From: Acestrorhynchus altus
Lineage: Eukaryota > Chordata > Actinopteri > Characiformes > Acestrorhynchidae
Direction of reading: 5' to 3'
Assembly: GCA_034509495.1 (NCBI GenBank)
Contig: CM067522.1
Location: 2,909,268 to 2,973,267 of the forward strand
DNA: 64,000 bases
Of this stretch, positions 23,450-35,975 are shown in pieces. Under the pieces are notes generated by a model. The model saw nothing but the letters and a program-made list of their open reading frames with translations. It was not told the origin of the DNA and made no database searches. Every line of letters starts with the position of its first letter. Positions within the stretch are counted from its first letter, which is position 1. A program made the position numbers and the translations under genes.

Positions 23450-23819
23450 TCTTGAAGAGTTCTATTCAGTGTATTAGATGGCATAACCTGAGCAGTTCTT
23501 TGAATCCGAGCTTTGTGACGAGGCTTCTGCACGCACGCTGAACTCTCTCAGCTTTTTTAAATGAGCGCAACTGATACCACACGCTTGTACTCTGCCTGTA
23601 TTCACGTGTATTAAAGCTTCAGCAAAGAATGTCAATCTATACTTGATCTTTGTCAGAGCGAAAGGGTTCGAGGCTTTTCAGGCTGTGTCTACAAATGTCT
23701 GCAGTCTGAAGTTGTCCTCACATCGTAGGACATGCAGCGTCCCGTAAGACAAATGAAATCAAACACATTTTGATTCATTATTTACATTAATAGTCTTTGA
23801 TCATATGGGAATATATATA

Positions 23820-24247
23820 CACTGATCAACCTTAACCTTATGACCACCTCCTTGTTTCTACATCCATCAGCTCCATTGGCCATACAGGCACATCTGTTCC
23901 TCTGCATATTAACCACCTTTCACCCTGATCTTCAATGGTCAGGACATCATGGGACCATTGATCCTGGAGGTGTGTCGGTGTGTGTTGCACTGGAACGAGT
24001 GGATCAGACTCAGCAGTGCTGCTGGCGTGTTTAAACACCGTGTCCACTCACTGTCCAATCTATTAGACCCTCCTATCTAGTTGCTCCACCTTGAAGATGT
24101 AAAGTGAGAGACAGAAGCTCATCTGTTTCTGCACAGTGTGTGTTGGTCATATTCTAGTCCTTCATCAGTGCTCACAGGATGCTGTCAGCTGGATTTTTCT
24201 GGTTAGTGGACTGTTCTCAGTCCAGCAGTGACACTGAGGGGTTGAAA
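23820..24247 (+). mobile_element. dispersed fish element, fullest copy in window
   Basis: Begins 'actgatcaaccttaacctta' and 'tgaccacctccttgtttcta', then 'caatggtcaggac' and 'agtggatcagactcagcag'. It continues with 'tgctgctggcgtgtttaaac', 'accgtgtccactcactgtcc' and 'tccagcagtgacactgaggg'. Parts recur at 14.5, 31.5, 55.2 and 56.5 kb in both orientations. No coding capacity. Confidence 0.75.
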
Positions 24248-24493
24248 TTCAAATTGTTCTAAGCAGGATACACAATAAGATGTAGTGTGGTAAGTAGTCT
24301 GAAAGTGTGGTTGTGCAAACAGTGCATTACGAATGAAAGTCAGAATGAAGGGGTCAGTGTTAGGAGGTCAGTAAGGTGTAATATTGTGAATCTGGCACCT
24401 GTTTTTTATGTTTGGTTAAGATTTCATGATGAATGGACCAATAGGGATGTATATTTATTCATTAATCAATAATTGAATAAATTATTCATCATG

Positions 24494-25020
24494 TACAGGG
24501 GTTGGACAAGGAAACTGAAGCACCTGTCATTGTAGTGTGGGAGGTTTCATGGCTAAATTGGAGCAACCTGGTGGCCAATCTTCATTAATTGCTCATTGAA
24601 CCAGTAAGAGCAGCGTGTGAAGCTTCAATCAGCAGGTAAGAGCACAGTTTTGCTGAAAAAATTGCAATGCACACAACATTATGGGGGACATACCAGAGTT
24701 CAAAAGAGGACAAATGGTTGGTGCACGTCTTGCTGGCGCGTCTGTGACCAAGACAGCAAGTCTTTGTGATGTATCAAGAGCCACGGTATCCAGGGTAATG
24801 TCAGCGTAACACCAAGAAGGACCAACCACGTCCAACAGGATTAACTGTGGACGCAAGAGGAAGCTGTCTGAAAGGGATGTGCTAACCTGGATTGTATTCA
24901 AAAAATGTCATTCCCAAGATGAACTGACGCTGTATTGGCTGCAAAAGGCCCTAGTACACCATACTAATCAATTATTGTAGTCTAAAACCAGGTGTTTCCG
25001 TTTCATTGTCCAACCCCTTC
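24494..25020 (+). mobile_element. internally deleted Tc1/mariner element with inverted ends
   Basis: The left end, after a TA, reads CAGGGGTTGGACAAGGAAAC. The right end is the inverse of GGGGTTGGACAATGAAACG, so the terminal repeats are clear (about 30 bp). Internal text ('gagttcaaaagaggacaaat', 'gtgcacgtcttgctggcgcg', 'caagagccacggtatccagg') fits the DNA-binding N-terminal half of a transposase. The catalytic half is missing. About 527 bp, so nonautonomous. Confidence 0.8.
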
Positions 25021-27500
25021 ATTTATTCATTACTTTTTCAAACAATTTTTTCTGCATTGGATTTAATGTGTTGGATTTCAGGGAGGACTAAATTATGTGG
25101 GTGTATACCGCAAAGTATTGTAAACAACATATAAAAAATGATCATATTATAATATCATACCAGGTGCACAGGTAACCATCTGCACGAATGAACCAAAATC
25201 ACCCGTATCTCTAACGTCTTCTCAGATATGGGCTTCTGTGCTTACGTATTTCAGATGCATCCACAGTAATCAGCCTCATACCACATTCCACATGTGCAGT
25301 TCATGTGCAGCTTTTTCAGTTGCAGAGGTGTTTACGATGAGTCTGTTGGCACCTGTAGGCCGAATTATTGCGCTGTATGGTCCTTCCTCTGTTTGTGTAT
25401 GTGTGAAATTTTAGTCCATTAGCCTACCATTTAAATCTTGGTTGTGTATCTCCACTTCCAGACTGGAATGGACTTGGAAATGCTGCTGGTTTGGATTTAC
25501 TCATCACTAAGAGCCATACTGTATGCAGTAATTTGCCAATGGAATGCACACTTTGAGGTTTCTGGTTTATAGTCCGTCAGTCTGAACCATTTCCGTGGCG
25601 TCACTGTCTGATGTAGATCACTGCCGAGCTTATACATCCCAGTGCAGCTTTTATAAAGTCCATCCCTGTGGCCATTTCTGGTAATTAAAAGTAAAACAAG
25701 CATCATTTTTATAAAATGACAGGACTGCAGCTGTTCCCCAAATGGTGCATGCAAGTTGACTTTCCAAACTCTTACACCTTTTAAGGGTTGCACTTCCTTC
25801 ACCATTGGCTCATTTGTATTCATCTGGACACTTCCCTCTGCCCTGCCGTCACCATGATGCAACCGGCAATAATAATTTGTGAGGAGTCAACAGAGCTTCT
25901 TGTCATCCGTGCTGGATTGGTTATACACTGAAATATATGGGAAAACTAGTTACAGAAAAGAGCCAAGAGAGTAAAATGCAGTCATTTTGACTGTTTTTAT
26001 TTTTTTAAAAGTTAAACAGATGCACGGCGAAGTAGAACTGAGCCAATCAACTTTCACCAAGTTCAATCCAGTTGTGTTTTGAATAATTAACTGAATGCTG
26101 ATTCTGAAAATCACCCAAAGCCAATGACTTCTCATTTTCATAAATCTCTTCTAACTGTTATCTATAGTTTTGTGATGTATTTACTTTGAAATGCCAGAGA
26201 AAAACACCATATTGGTCTTATATGGGGCAACATTTCTCTATAGCTGCTGAATTGAAGTTGTATATATCGTCATCATCACCATCCAACAAAATTATATCGG
26301 ACTATGATATAGTTTATGTCCATATTTCCCATCCCAAGTGCACGTGAAGCCAGTACTACATACTGCTGTATTTTTTTTTATTTATGTAGTTTATATTATT
26401 TATTTATTTATTTTTATTTTTTAGGCTTGGTCTTCACAGTTTTCTTGGTCAGTGATATATCTGCAATTATTTGAATAATAAATAGAAAAAAAGTCATTTG
26501 TGTCCAACTTTTGGACCCTAGGAACCTAGTATTAAACTATTTTTTTTAGATATTTAAACTATTAGGGGGCTTCAAAACATTACCTGGACATGGTGGTAAT
26601 GTATTAACAGCGTATACTCATGGCGGAAATTAACTGATATCAGCCATAAACATCCCAAACATTGTCTTGGTAATCAGCCTGATGATGTTCTGCACATTGG
26701 AGATGTTGTGGGTGTATTTGCTGATTGAAATAGTGTAGAGTTTTATTGTTGGTCTAAAAATGACCAAGCCTTTGCATTCTAAATAGAGTAATAAATACCA
26801 GCATAATGATTAATACCCTACCACCCCACTATTCTAATGATTTGGGCCAGCTCCACAGTAAAGTTTCACTTTAACAACCATTTTCACTTTTAAAGAGAAC
26901 AAGAAAGTGGTTAAATAAGCTCTCCCATGTTGGTTTCTCAAGCAGCACGTCAGATAACAAAAATAAATGAATCTTATTTATGCAGTAATTTGATTTATAC
27001 GGTTTTTGGGCCCGATGTGTCTTGAAGTTTTGGTTTCCGCCAAGAATTTCCACTTTGGTGCATTGCTAAGTTGTTTACAACTTTGTTACGCTGAAGTAAA
27101 AGTACTGGAAGTGAGCCAGCAAGAGGCTTTCAACTTTCTTCAAGACTCCACGGACGTGTGTGTTCAGTTGTTTTCATCCCCAATGTTTTTCTTGCTCGAA
27201 TGCTCGGGTTATTACAGTTTATCCTGGTGGCTGTAGTCTCTTAGCAACGATTTTGGCAATGAAGTTCATCTTAAGCTCCTACATCACCCGGGAATGATGG
27301 TTCTAAGGCCAACACCGGAACACAACAGCTGCCAGGTTTGGCACAAGTTGACCCATCATGGTCAAAACAAGGGGAAATATTCACGAGCCAGTGCCAAAGC
27401 TAACACAGTACAGTTGGGTCAGCAAAAGCATGGCCTAAGGGAGACCCACCATTGTTACGGGCATTAATTTGTATTACTGCGTAATCTCTGGTGTGGGTTA
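25021..27500. other. no gene recognised
   Basis: A 121-codon reverse frame at 25497-25862 has no motif I recognise. A fragment near 26250-26340 resembles the end of the 10.3-kb MITE type, and a TTTAT-rich patch lies near 26380-26420. Confidence 0.4.
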
Positions 27501-27501
27501 T

Positions 27502-27526
27502 GGTTAGGGTTAGGGTTAGGGTTAGG
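27502..27526 (+). repeat. interstitial telomeric repeat (TTAGGG)~4
   Basis: Four consecutive perfect GGTTAG hexamers plus one base, with GGTTAT just before. Vertebrate telomere motif in an internal position. Short enough to be a repair scar. Confidence 0.9.
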
Positions 27527-27724
27527 TGTCTGCATCTACAGTAGTCTCTTATGTTCTCCCAGTGTCCGAGCAGTGCTAGCTATCAAAAGTTGTCAAAAGA
27601 GAATCTCAGGCATGTTTTTATATTCAGAAATTGCTTGATTGGACTTTCAGTGATTTTTTTTTTTATTTTTGAACTGGAGCTACAACAAACATCTTTAACA
27701 GAAAAAAAAATCTACATTATATCT

Positions 27725-28085
27725 TCATTTCTTTTGTTTGTGGACACACCTTCTAATGGATGTTGCACCCATTGCTGTAGAGAAGTACTGCCAATAGAAT
27801 AGGACTCTCTGGAGCACATTACATGAACTTATTGGCAGGGCTATAAACCCTCCCATCTTTGAACTATTGAGCAGTGTTGATCAGCTGATGAGTTGGAGAA
27901 CTGGGGATGAGGTGGTGTGGTGATCATGCTCTAGAATGCGAATGGAGTAGAAGGTCTTTCCTGGACAGTAGAGACAGTTATTCCAGCAAAAGCAGGATAA
28001 ACGATTTGAACACCCTTGATTTCAGAAGGAGCAATGAATGATCAGGTGTCTCAATACTTTTGTCCCCATTATGTACTTTTGTCCA
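27725..28085. mobile_element. nonautonomous 'GTGGACAC...CAATACTTTTGTCC' element, copy 2
   Basis: Starts 'tttgtggacacaccttctaa', then 'gcacccattgctgtagagaa' and 'aggactctctggagca'. It continues with 'gggctataaaccctcc', 'ctttcctggacagtagagac' and 'aacacccttgatttcagaag', ending 'ggtgtctcaatacttttgtc'. It joins the 5' half seen at 42 kb to the 3' half seen at 20.8 kb, so it is the most complete copy. No frame. Confidence 0.7.
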
Positions 28086-29094
28086 TGTTTATAGATGACC
28101 TGCATAGAAAGGTTACGGAACCAGAGACTACATGAGCAAGTCTCGGCCTGTTTGTGATGAATGTGTGGTAAAGTAAGGAGGCTATTTGCCTCCATTACTC
28201 CATTTATACAAACACCGGACATCAGACATGTCTTGGCTTATTGATTCCGTTTGAAGTAAGGGAGGCAGAACTGTGTATATTGGAGTTCATCCCCAGGCAG
28301 TTCCTTTAACGTGGACTACATCTGCTCTCTCTATCGTCAACATTCTTCACAGATGTGATCTACAGTCTCCAGGGCCTCTCTGGACATGTTTACCAGACGT
28401 CCTTTAATGCCTGTTTTTAATATGTAGATTGTTGTCTCAGCTGCAGCTTATTTGCTGTGGTGGACTGGACCAGAACAGCACTGTGTGGAAAGTCATATTC
28501 CACTGTCTCGGGAGGATCGCTGTAGGCATGCCTGTGCCATTTTTAGCATGGCTATTTACATGTGTAGTAAAGAGGCAGTGCATGCTCCCCATTCGTCCGC
28601 GGCATGTTTACTATAACCTTTCTTAGAGGTGCTGATAGATTTAGAGTCGGAGACAGAGAGAGAGAGACTGTGAGAGTGTGACTAATCCTGGGATCTCCTG
28701 TACAATCTGTGTGAGACTCTGGCTGTCCTTCATGCCTCGCTGAGGAAATGCTAGGGCACCCCCCCCCCCCCAAACGCACACACCCACATTGTTCTGGTAA
28801 TCAAAACACATCAAACACACAACTATGAGCCCCTTGGTCCATCCCAGTTAAAGACCCCTATTACCCGTGTGACATTTCACCTTACTTTGGGAATAAGATG
28901 GATACCATCAAATTACAACCTCAACTCACAGCAGTGACTTTAAGACATGAAAACAGAACATTTTATGTTAAAAACACTGAATGTTAAAGTAGACCTGCTC
29001 CTTCTGGCGGTCTTCCACTTCTGGCGGTCTCATGTGGAGTCCACTGTCAGTGGTCAAATCTAGGCATCTGGGGTCATCCTTTCAGAACAAAATG
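28086..29094. other. no gene recognised
   Basis: Unassigned DNA with a C-run near 28759-28770. Confidence 0.4.
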
Positions 29095-29475
29095 CGTGGT
29101 GAGTGCGTAAGGCTGGTCTTATTAGAGTAATGTGAGTGAAGATTGGGATGGGTGTGGTAGGTGACAAACTGGCATCATGTAGTAGTGGGTGAGGTGTGGG
29201 TGGGATATCTCATCAGAGTGGGCAGTGCTGGTTTTCAGTATAGAGGGCAAGGAGTGTGTGGGTTTTTCTTATTAGAGTATAGTGACTTACGAGTGCTTGA
29301 GGCAGGTCTCGTTAGAGTTTTGCTGGTCACCAGAGGGTGGGGGCTGTTCTATTTGAGTAGTCAGTGAGGGGCTGGTCTTGTTTAATCTGAGTATAGTGGG
29401 TGAGGAGGGGCGGAGCTCGTCTTATTAGAGTATAGTGGGTGAGGAGGGTGCGGAGCTTGTCTTATTAGAGTGCAT
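29095..29475. repeat. degenerate minisatellite, ~40-45 bp units
   Basis: Recurring 'ggtcttattagagta' and 'tagtgggtgagg' words. The last two units (about 29392-29475) are nearly identical ('gtatagtgggtgaggagg', 'cggagcttgtcttattagag'). Earlier units are increasingly divergent. Confidence 0.7.
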
Positions 29476-30256
29476 AATTCCACTCAAACGTCCTAAGTTG
29501 ACCTCAGACAGTGCAAAACTTCTGTGTAATATGGCCCTTTAAAAGCTTCTACACATGTCTGTCAGCTTCTCTGTGGAGCACTTCCACAGCTAAACCCTCC
29601 CAATGCTTCTAATTATCTTAATTATTAACAATAGATCTAATGTTCCTGAATCATCTACCATTTTCCGTGCACGTAGAGGATGGACAGTAATTCCTCAAAT
29701 AGCCTCGGAAGAGCCTACTTAGCAAAACAATCAACAGTGTTTACAACAACAGAAGAAATAACAGGATTTTCCATCAGTTTTCAGGACCTTCTTCTAAATT
29801 CAGTCTGACTGAATGAGTCGCTACGTTCCTGAAACATTCAGCGTTTGCGATGTCAACTGTTTTTCTTTCAACTATTTTTCCTTGTATCACCCTTTCTGGA
29901 ACCCTCTCAACATGGTTTAAAACCACGTTATAGGCCAAAATGTTCTTTTAAAACTTTCAGTGGGAGCATTGAGGGACTTGACACTGTTCAGACGTCCGCC
30001 ACTGTGTGCAACTCGGACTTTCTATCATTTCTTTAAAACCCAATTACAAAAAAAAGGTGCTAAATTCAAGGGAATTCCCTTTTAAGTCACTGAAAGCTGT
30101 CACAGACTCCTAATAAGCAAAGTGTTAAAGCCAGTTTTGCTTGTGCAGAAGGTTGATAGAAAGGTCAGCACCGGTTTGACAGGCTCTTATGGAAAGTTCT
30201 ACACAAATGACAGCGAGTCAGTTAATTATGGGCCCAGTGGTTCAGTGAATGTAGGA
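29476..30256. other. no gene recognised
   Basis: AT-rich unassigned DNA. Confidence 0.4.
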
Positions 30257-30270
30257 CTCCCTCCCTCCCT

Positions 30271-30359
<89 letters not shown>
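30257..30359. repeat. compound (CCCT)n(CT)n(CA)n microsatellite
   Basis: Three simple repeats in series over 100 bp. Confidence 0.95.
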
Positions 30360-30362
<3 letters not shown>

Positions 30363-30878
30363 CAGTAACGCTTATTACTTTCATCATTCTTCCTGGCCCA
30401 GCTGTTCTCCGATATACCTGCCAGCTGAAACGTATCTGCCCATGCTGTCCTTGGTTAGCCAAGTGCAACGGGAACGGCTTTGTCTCTGAAGTCGCTCACG
30501 ATAAAGTTTCTTATGCGGCTAGACTCACGACCTTTCAGGCTTCATTCGAAAAGATCAGGCAGCCGTGGGTAATCATCGTCCTTTACAGAAGTGAACTTTA
30601 AAGGGGCCCTAGAATGACAAGCTACTTATCTTGGTGTAGTTGAAAAATGAGAGTGCAGGAGATGGAAGTGAAGAGATTTTACATTTGCATTTACATAAAC
30701 CTACGAAATGCTCTAGTCAAAGCGGGTAAAGCAGTAAAACATGATGGCAGTTACAGGAAACTATGTGATGTTGATCCTGGAGAGATACTGGACACAAGCT
30801 CAGTATCAGAGATTGGATAATATCAGAGATTATGCCTTTGTCCACAGAAGCAGTGATCAAATGGGCCGTGACCGTCCC

Positions 30879-31165
30879 TTTTTTTTTTTTTTTTTTTTTT
30901 TTATGCTCTGATTTTCAGTTCCCGAGCACAAGATAAACACATGCTCGTAGGAAAGTGCCTGGTCCCCAGCTGTGATGCAATGGCTAACAGGTGCCTGTGC
31001 CGTTGAGTGTGATGTGGGGGGAGAGTGCCATCTACCCACCCAAAGAGGGAGAGCGGGCCAATTTTGATCTCCTGTGGACTCAAGCCACCAATGGCAAGCA
31101 ACATAATTCGAACCTACAATCTTTAGATCATGGTGGTAGCGATGTAGACCACTGAGCCACTAGTT
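30879..31165 (-). mobile_element. SINE (family 2), antisense, with poly(T) tail
   Basis: On the reverse strand it starts with CTAGTGGCTCAGTGGTCTAC and a B-box-like GTAGGTTCGAAT. The body then shares 'gagagtgccatct' with the 52-kb copy and corresponds to the 'gatggcgctct' part of the 1.3-kb copy. It ends in the 24-nt A run, which is the T run at 30879-30902 on the plus strand. This copy shows the tRNA-like head that the 1.3-kb copy lacks. Confidence 0.7.
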
Positions 31166-31453
31166 TATTTGTTTATATTGAATAGCTGTGATGCTTGTTA
31201 ACTGTTAGGTAGTGCAAACTCTAGCAGGACAGCCTCACCCACATCAGCATCAGTGTGTGAAACACTAATCTTCATGCACATGCAATACTCCCAGTAAGGA
31301 AGGATGAAGGTGAAGTCCTTATATGGGCAATTAAATGGAAAAAGCTCAATATAAAACCAGAGAAAAACAATCTCTCCAGATTGTTCTCTGAACCACATGG
31401 TCATATCTACACACCTACGTACCTAATTGAAGCCAACATCGCATCTAAGTATG

Positions 31454-31720
31454 TACACTGATCAGGCATAACATTATGTTCACCTCCTTGTTTTATCAGC
31501 AGACTGTAGTCCACCAGTTGAACTCCTTTCACCCTGTTTATCAATGGTCAGGTGGACAGTGACAATGGACAGCGAGTGGACACAGTGTTTAAACACTCCA
31601 GCAGCACTGCTGCGTCTGTCACCATCACTGCAGTGCTGAGAATGACCCACCACCCACATAATGCCTGCTCTGTGGTGGTCCTGTGGGGTCCTGAGCATTG
31701 AAGATCAGGATGAAACTTTG
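31454..31720. mobile_element. dispersed fish element, rearranged copy
   Basis: Opens in plus orientation ('actgatcaggcataacatta', 'tcacctccttgttttatcag'). It then continues with text of the minus orientation ('gtttaaacactccagcagca', 'cagtgctgagaatgacccac'). An internal inversion or deletion of the palindromic family explains this. Confidence 0.7.
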
Positions 31721-31989
31721 TTGGAGGCCTAACACTGGGTTAACTGGGAGATCTGACTCCTATGAGCTAGACCCCAGTTAAAATACACATCGTGCTGCTT
31801 GTTGTTGTGTATTGAATCAAAAGCACTATCACTAGATTTGATATAATCGTTGTAGGGTGGGATCAGGAGTGTGTTTGGAAGCAGGTCAGAACTAAACTGT
31901 GCCAGATCCCCAGGAGGAGGGTTGATGACCCCTACATTCAGGGGTCTTTAGGGAGCATAAAGTGGTTCTTCTACTTTTTTCTTTTTTCT

Positions 31990-32256
31990 TATCCTTTTTT
32001 AAACCACTGTGTTTGTGCACACACAGGAATGAATCCTCTGCATTTAACCCATCCTCACACTGTGATACAAACACACTAGTGAATTTGCACGCCAGGGGGC
32101 AGTGAGCACATGTACCCGGAGTGGTGGGCAGCCCTATCCTGGGTAGTTCAGTGCCTTGCTCAAAGACACTTCAGTCATGTCCTGCAGGTTCAGGGCTTTG
32201 AGCCGGCAACCTTCCAGTCACAAGGCTTGTTCCCTAACCACCAGACCACGGCTACA
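31990..32256 (-). mobile_element. tRNA-derived SINE (family 1), antisense
   Basis: The reverse complement begins GTAGCCGTGGTCTGGTGGTT and carries a B-box region (GGCTCAAAGCC, decayed). It runs through 'actgccccctggcg' and ends 'gggttaaatgcagaggatt'. Near full length. Confidence 0.75.
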
Positions 32257-32479
32257 TCACTCCAAAGGATTAGTCTGACAGTCATAAATCTCTTTCAGGG
32301 GTCCTCCTGCTCTGTCATATGGTCATGAATTAATACTTAAAGCCCTTTTGGAGCGACCAGCCCACGACTTTATAGTATGATTAATAAGCCAGTGCAGTGA
32401 TGAAGGACTAAGAAATGAATTTTTTAACGCTTCTTTTTCATTAATCTTTTGGAAAAGCCATTTTTATAAACGCTAAGCA

Positions 32480-32800
32480 CTGAACAAAGCCAGAGTTCTA
32501 CAATGTGACTGTCGCTTGTTTCTGATTAAACACAGAACCAATCTGTCACTTAGTCCGGTCCAGTCGTGGGTGCGAGATGTTGCATGGCATACACTGGAAT
32601 CGTAATGCCGTAATTAGCGCTTGGCGCATGTTGGGAAAGGGCCTAAAATAGGATTGTATTTACAGTCAAGCTGATGAGATAATTACGATATTTTCAGAAG
32701 ATTCCAATTACGGCTAATTATTTCTCTGCATGTTCCACTCGGGTGGCATCAAGGATCTTTCAGATTCTTGCTGTACTCCCTTTTTTTTTTTTTTTTGGCA
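32480..32800. other. conserved-looking noncoding block with homeodomain-type motifs
   Basis: Repeat-free until a T-run (about 32780-32796). Dense TAATTA-type words: 'ccgtaattagcgc', 'gataattacgat', 'caattacggctaattattt'. Typical of developmental enhancers. Inferred, not aligned. Confidence 0.35.
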
Positions 32801-33051
32801 CCTTTTTAGCGTGAGAACTTTAGGTAATCAAAGCTCAGCTAAATCGGTCTCATGCATTACCTTCCGTTTTGTTGTTTTTGCCACTGAGGATATCTGAGCC
32901 TCCTATTTTTTCTGGATTTGTGCTCCTCAGCCTCCGCTGGAGGAGAATTATGCTGAGAATGAGCTCAGCGTGGTGTATTTTAGGCCTGAAGCATCTGGAA
33001 AAAATCCACCTTGTTTTTTTTGTGGCATTAATATGCGTCAGTTTCCAAGGA

Positions 33052-33158
33052 GAATGTTTTTTTTTTTTTTCTTTTTTTTCTTATCTTATTCCAGGCTTGT
33101 GAGAGTGTGTGTGTGTGTGTGTGTGTGTGTTTAGGTTTGTAGGTGTGTGTGTGTGTCA
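33052..33158. repeat. T-rich tract and (GT)n microsatellite
   Basis: T runs at about 33057-33080 are followed by GT runs at 33105-33130 and 33143-33156. Confidence 0.85.
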
Positions 33159-33179
33159 GTCTCGAAGAGAGTTCATTGT

Positions 33180-33420
33180 AAGAGAGTGCACCTTAACGAC
33201 AAATAACGAAGTTTGCTGGTCTCAGGCTTGAACGATGGCTTTCCAAACATTAATTGTGTAAAAGGCAGAGCAGTTATCTCTGTTATTTCACCAATTATCT
33301 TACTGTTTTTGTCCTTTTATGAGGCAACAGTTGAAAATTACAGCCATTACAGCCAACAATTTCCCTGCTCAGCAGGAAGGCTCGTTTCCTCAAACTGACT
33401 TTGACATACAAGCGCTTTGT
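33180..33420. other. conserved-looking noncoding block
   Basis: Repeat-free AT-rich text with 'aacattaattgtg', 'gttatctctgttatt', 'caattatctta' (GATA-like and homeobox-like words) and 'ccttttatgagg'. Candidate enhancer by texture. Confidence 0.3.
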
Positions 33421-35465
33421 CATTTCCTTAATGTGGGGTAAATTCCATACCGTGGTCTTCTGACACCACATAATCTACTTTTCAGTACCTTCTGTTTATC
33501 TGACTTGAAATGTCTCAGATCCATTGGGTGATCTCATCTCTCTAAACTGTTTGAGAACATGCCATTTACCGTGATTGCAGTCTTCTCTGGACTTCTCACC
33601 CTACAAGCACGTTAAGGTGTTGCACCCAGAACACATAAATAAACGAGATGAATATGCCTCAGACCAAAGGTAACCTGAGTTCTCTGGGATTTTCTGCACT
33701 TAATAGTGACAATCTTCCTTTTAAACTCACTATGGTCTCCTCCTCGGTTCAGGTGAACCTCTCCACTGGGATTGCTGGCTTTGTTCTGCCTTGTCCCGAA
33801 CCACACACTTCTACACTTTAGTCTAATCGCACTTGATATAGTGGTGCACTAATATACTATGGAAGAATAAACATTAGCAACATTATATCATATATTAAAT
33901 CTCTTACAGTGTAAACTCCATGTCAATTGTCCTGCAAAAAAACGCATCTTGTGCGCCCCCAAGTGGTTAAAAAAATCAGTCCTGATGTAACTCCTCCTCA
34001 GTTGATGATGAAATAAACATGATTTCCCCTTCATTACGTAGCAGTGGGCAGCAGCCTTTCAAATGTCTCGTTGGTCATCACGGTCTGACTAGCTGCTTCG
34101 TACCCTGCCCGCTCCTCACTAAGCCCTGCCTCCGCAGGCTTTTTCCGAACCGCCTACCATGCATTTGTAAAATGTCTTGAGTGGGCGGGACACCCACTGA
34201 GGTTTGGATTTCTGCTTTAAATTCTTCAGCAACTGGCTGGCTTCTCTGGTCCTCATGGATGTCTATGGCATCACCGGCCGTTGCAACTGTGAGCTTCTGA
34301 TAGGGTCAGCGTTTCGACAGCTGTACCCCTCAGTAGGCTGAGCAACACTAAAGTAATGCGCAAGTATGCAAAGTCCAGGTATTGGCAACCCATTTTCTGA
34401 TAATGTCACCGCTTTTGTAGGCTTAACATCCAAACATGGCAACATACTTTCAGATACTACAGCTTGTGGTTGTTGTAAAGCTTGTTGTAAAATGGAAATA
34501 TAGCTGCTGACCAATAGGCTCTTTGTGTATGTAAGACTCAATATATTGAATTTAGATATAAAAAACCAAGCATTAATAACAATTATTATATTTTATAGCT
34601 ACTGTTCTTACCATGTCTGAAACATAAGTCTGCTGGTTGTACTTTGACACCTGTGTACATATTTCTAATTCATGTCTAAAAATGCATTGCCGTGGTTTTC
34701 CTGGGATCACACCACACAATGTGGCCAATGTCCTGAGCGCGACTGAAAAATGATTACTTTTCTGGTATTTATGAAGGGGCTACTGACCTCGGCATTGCAC
34801 CATGATCATTAGTTGGGGTGTTCTTTATGATGCAACACACTGTGCACTCTTCCTTCAAAGCACATCAGAATAAAATGTCTTTGTTTTTGGGTTTTTCACA
34901 GAGTTGAGTAAGCTGATTTTGTTTTTCAAATGCCAAACTGTTTTATTCACTATTCTATACCACTCTAAATTGTCTTTCTTGACCTCCATATATGGATGAA
35001 CGGCCATGCAACATTTTCAGATTATGGAAGTGCTACGAATCACTACCTACCCACCAATATAAAGCCTTGGGGAAACTGCGTAGGGGAGTTTAATGTTGGC
35101 CGGCTAGGGTCCCTTGCCTGTGTTGCATTTACCCATTGTGGACGTCAGGGTTTTGAGACTAAAGTGAGTGAATGTAAGCTGATGGACGTCACCCCACATC
35201 ATCTGAAGATTCTCAAAGAACCCAAAGGTTGACTCCAGAGTTGGACTGGGGGTTAGGTAGAAAATACAGCCAGAATTTACCACCAGTTCCAGTTTGCTGG
35301 AAGAGGGATCCAAAAGCTTCTCAGGCAAATGTCCTTGACAATGACTAGTCCTCTCTCCTGAATCTGCTCTCCCCTCCAATCTTAAGGCCTCTTCCCCCCT
35401 AAAGATTTCAGAGAGAGACAGAGAGGGACAGAGAGAGAAATGACCATTCTGAGAGCATCAGAAAT
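33421..35465. other. no gene recognised
   Basis: Unassigned. Possible old repeat around 33945-34210 ('gcgcccccaagtggttaa', 'gggcgggacacccactga'). No supportable coding frame. Confidence 0.4.
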
Positions 35466-35975
35466 GACATGTCTACTTAAGCATCAGCCCTGTTGGACAC
35501 AGCCTTTCCCGAGGCAATGATGACCCTCTAGCCCGGGCTGATGGAATGCCAGCCTTGAGCTCCCCTGTCCTATCTGAGAAGGACCCTGAGCTCCACGGCC
35601 ACCCCCTTCAAGTTGGCTGCCCACCTCCTGGCAACTGGACCTGGACTAGTTTCCCACCCTGACCTGGACTAGTTACCCACCTGCCATCACCATCTATGTA
35701 GAAAGTTGCACAGACCCTATTTATCTCCTACTGTTACTATGTCCAACATAAACCTATCATTACTTCTGTCCACCTGAGTATTACAGCACGTGTGGGGGTC
35801 TAGTGTCCCCTAACTTACCATGTATAAGTAGTTTGACCAGAGGAGGCGAGTCCCCCCCTTGAGACCCTGGTTCCTCTCAAGGTTTCTTCCTCCAGCTCTG
35901 AGGGAGTTTCTCCATGCTGCTGTCGCCCTTTGGATCATCAGGGGGATTAAGTTTTAACCTTTTAACCTTTTTTTT
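35466..35975 (+). repeat. interspersed repeat ending 'TTCCTCTCAAGGTTTCTTCCTCC'-type
   Basis: GC-richer than its surroundings. It has a local duplicate ('acctggactagtt') and the block 'tggttcctctcaaggtttct' and 'gagggagtttctccatgctg', which is a very common interspersed sequence in fish genomes. Class uncertain (retroelement tail or DNA element). Confidence 0.5.

Noticed and set aside
25497..25862. 121-codon open frame on the minus strand
   Set aside because: Protein-like in places but no recognised motif, splice signals or supporting context. Kept only as a note in the unassigned block.
30122..30601. 159-codon open frame, the longest in the window
   Set aside because: Its core is translated CT and CA microsatellite (SLSLSL, THTHTH). 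The rest has no motif.
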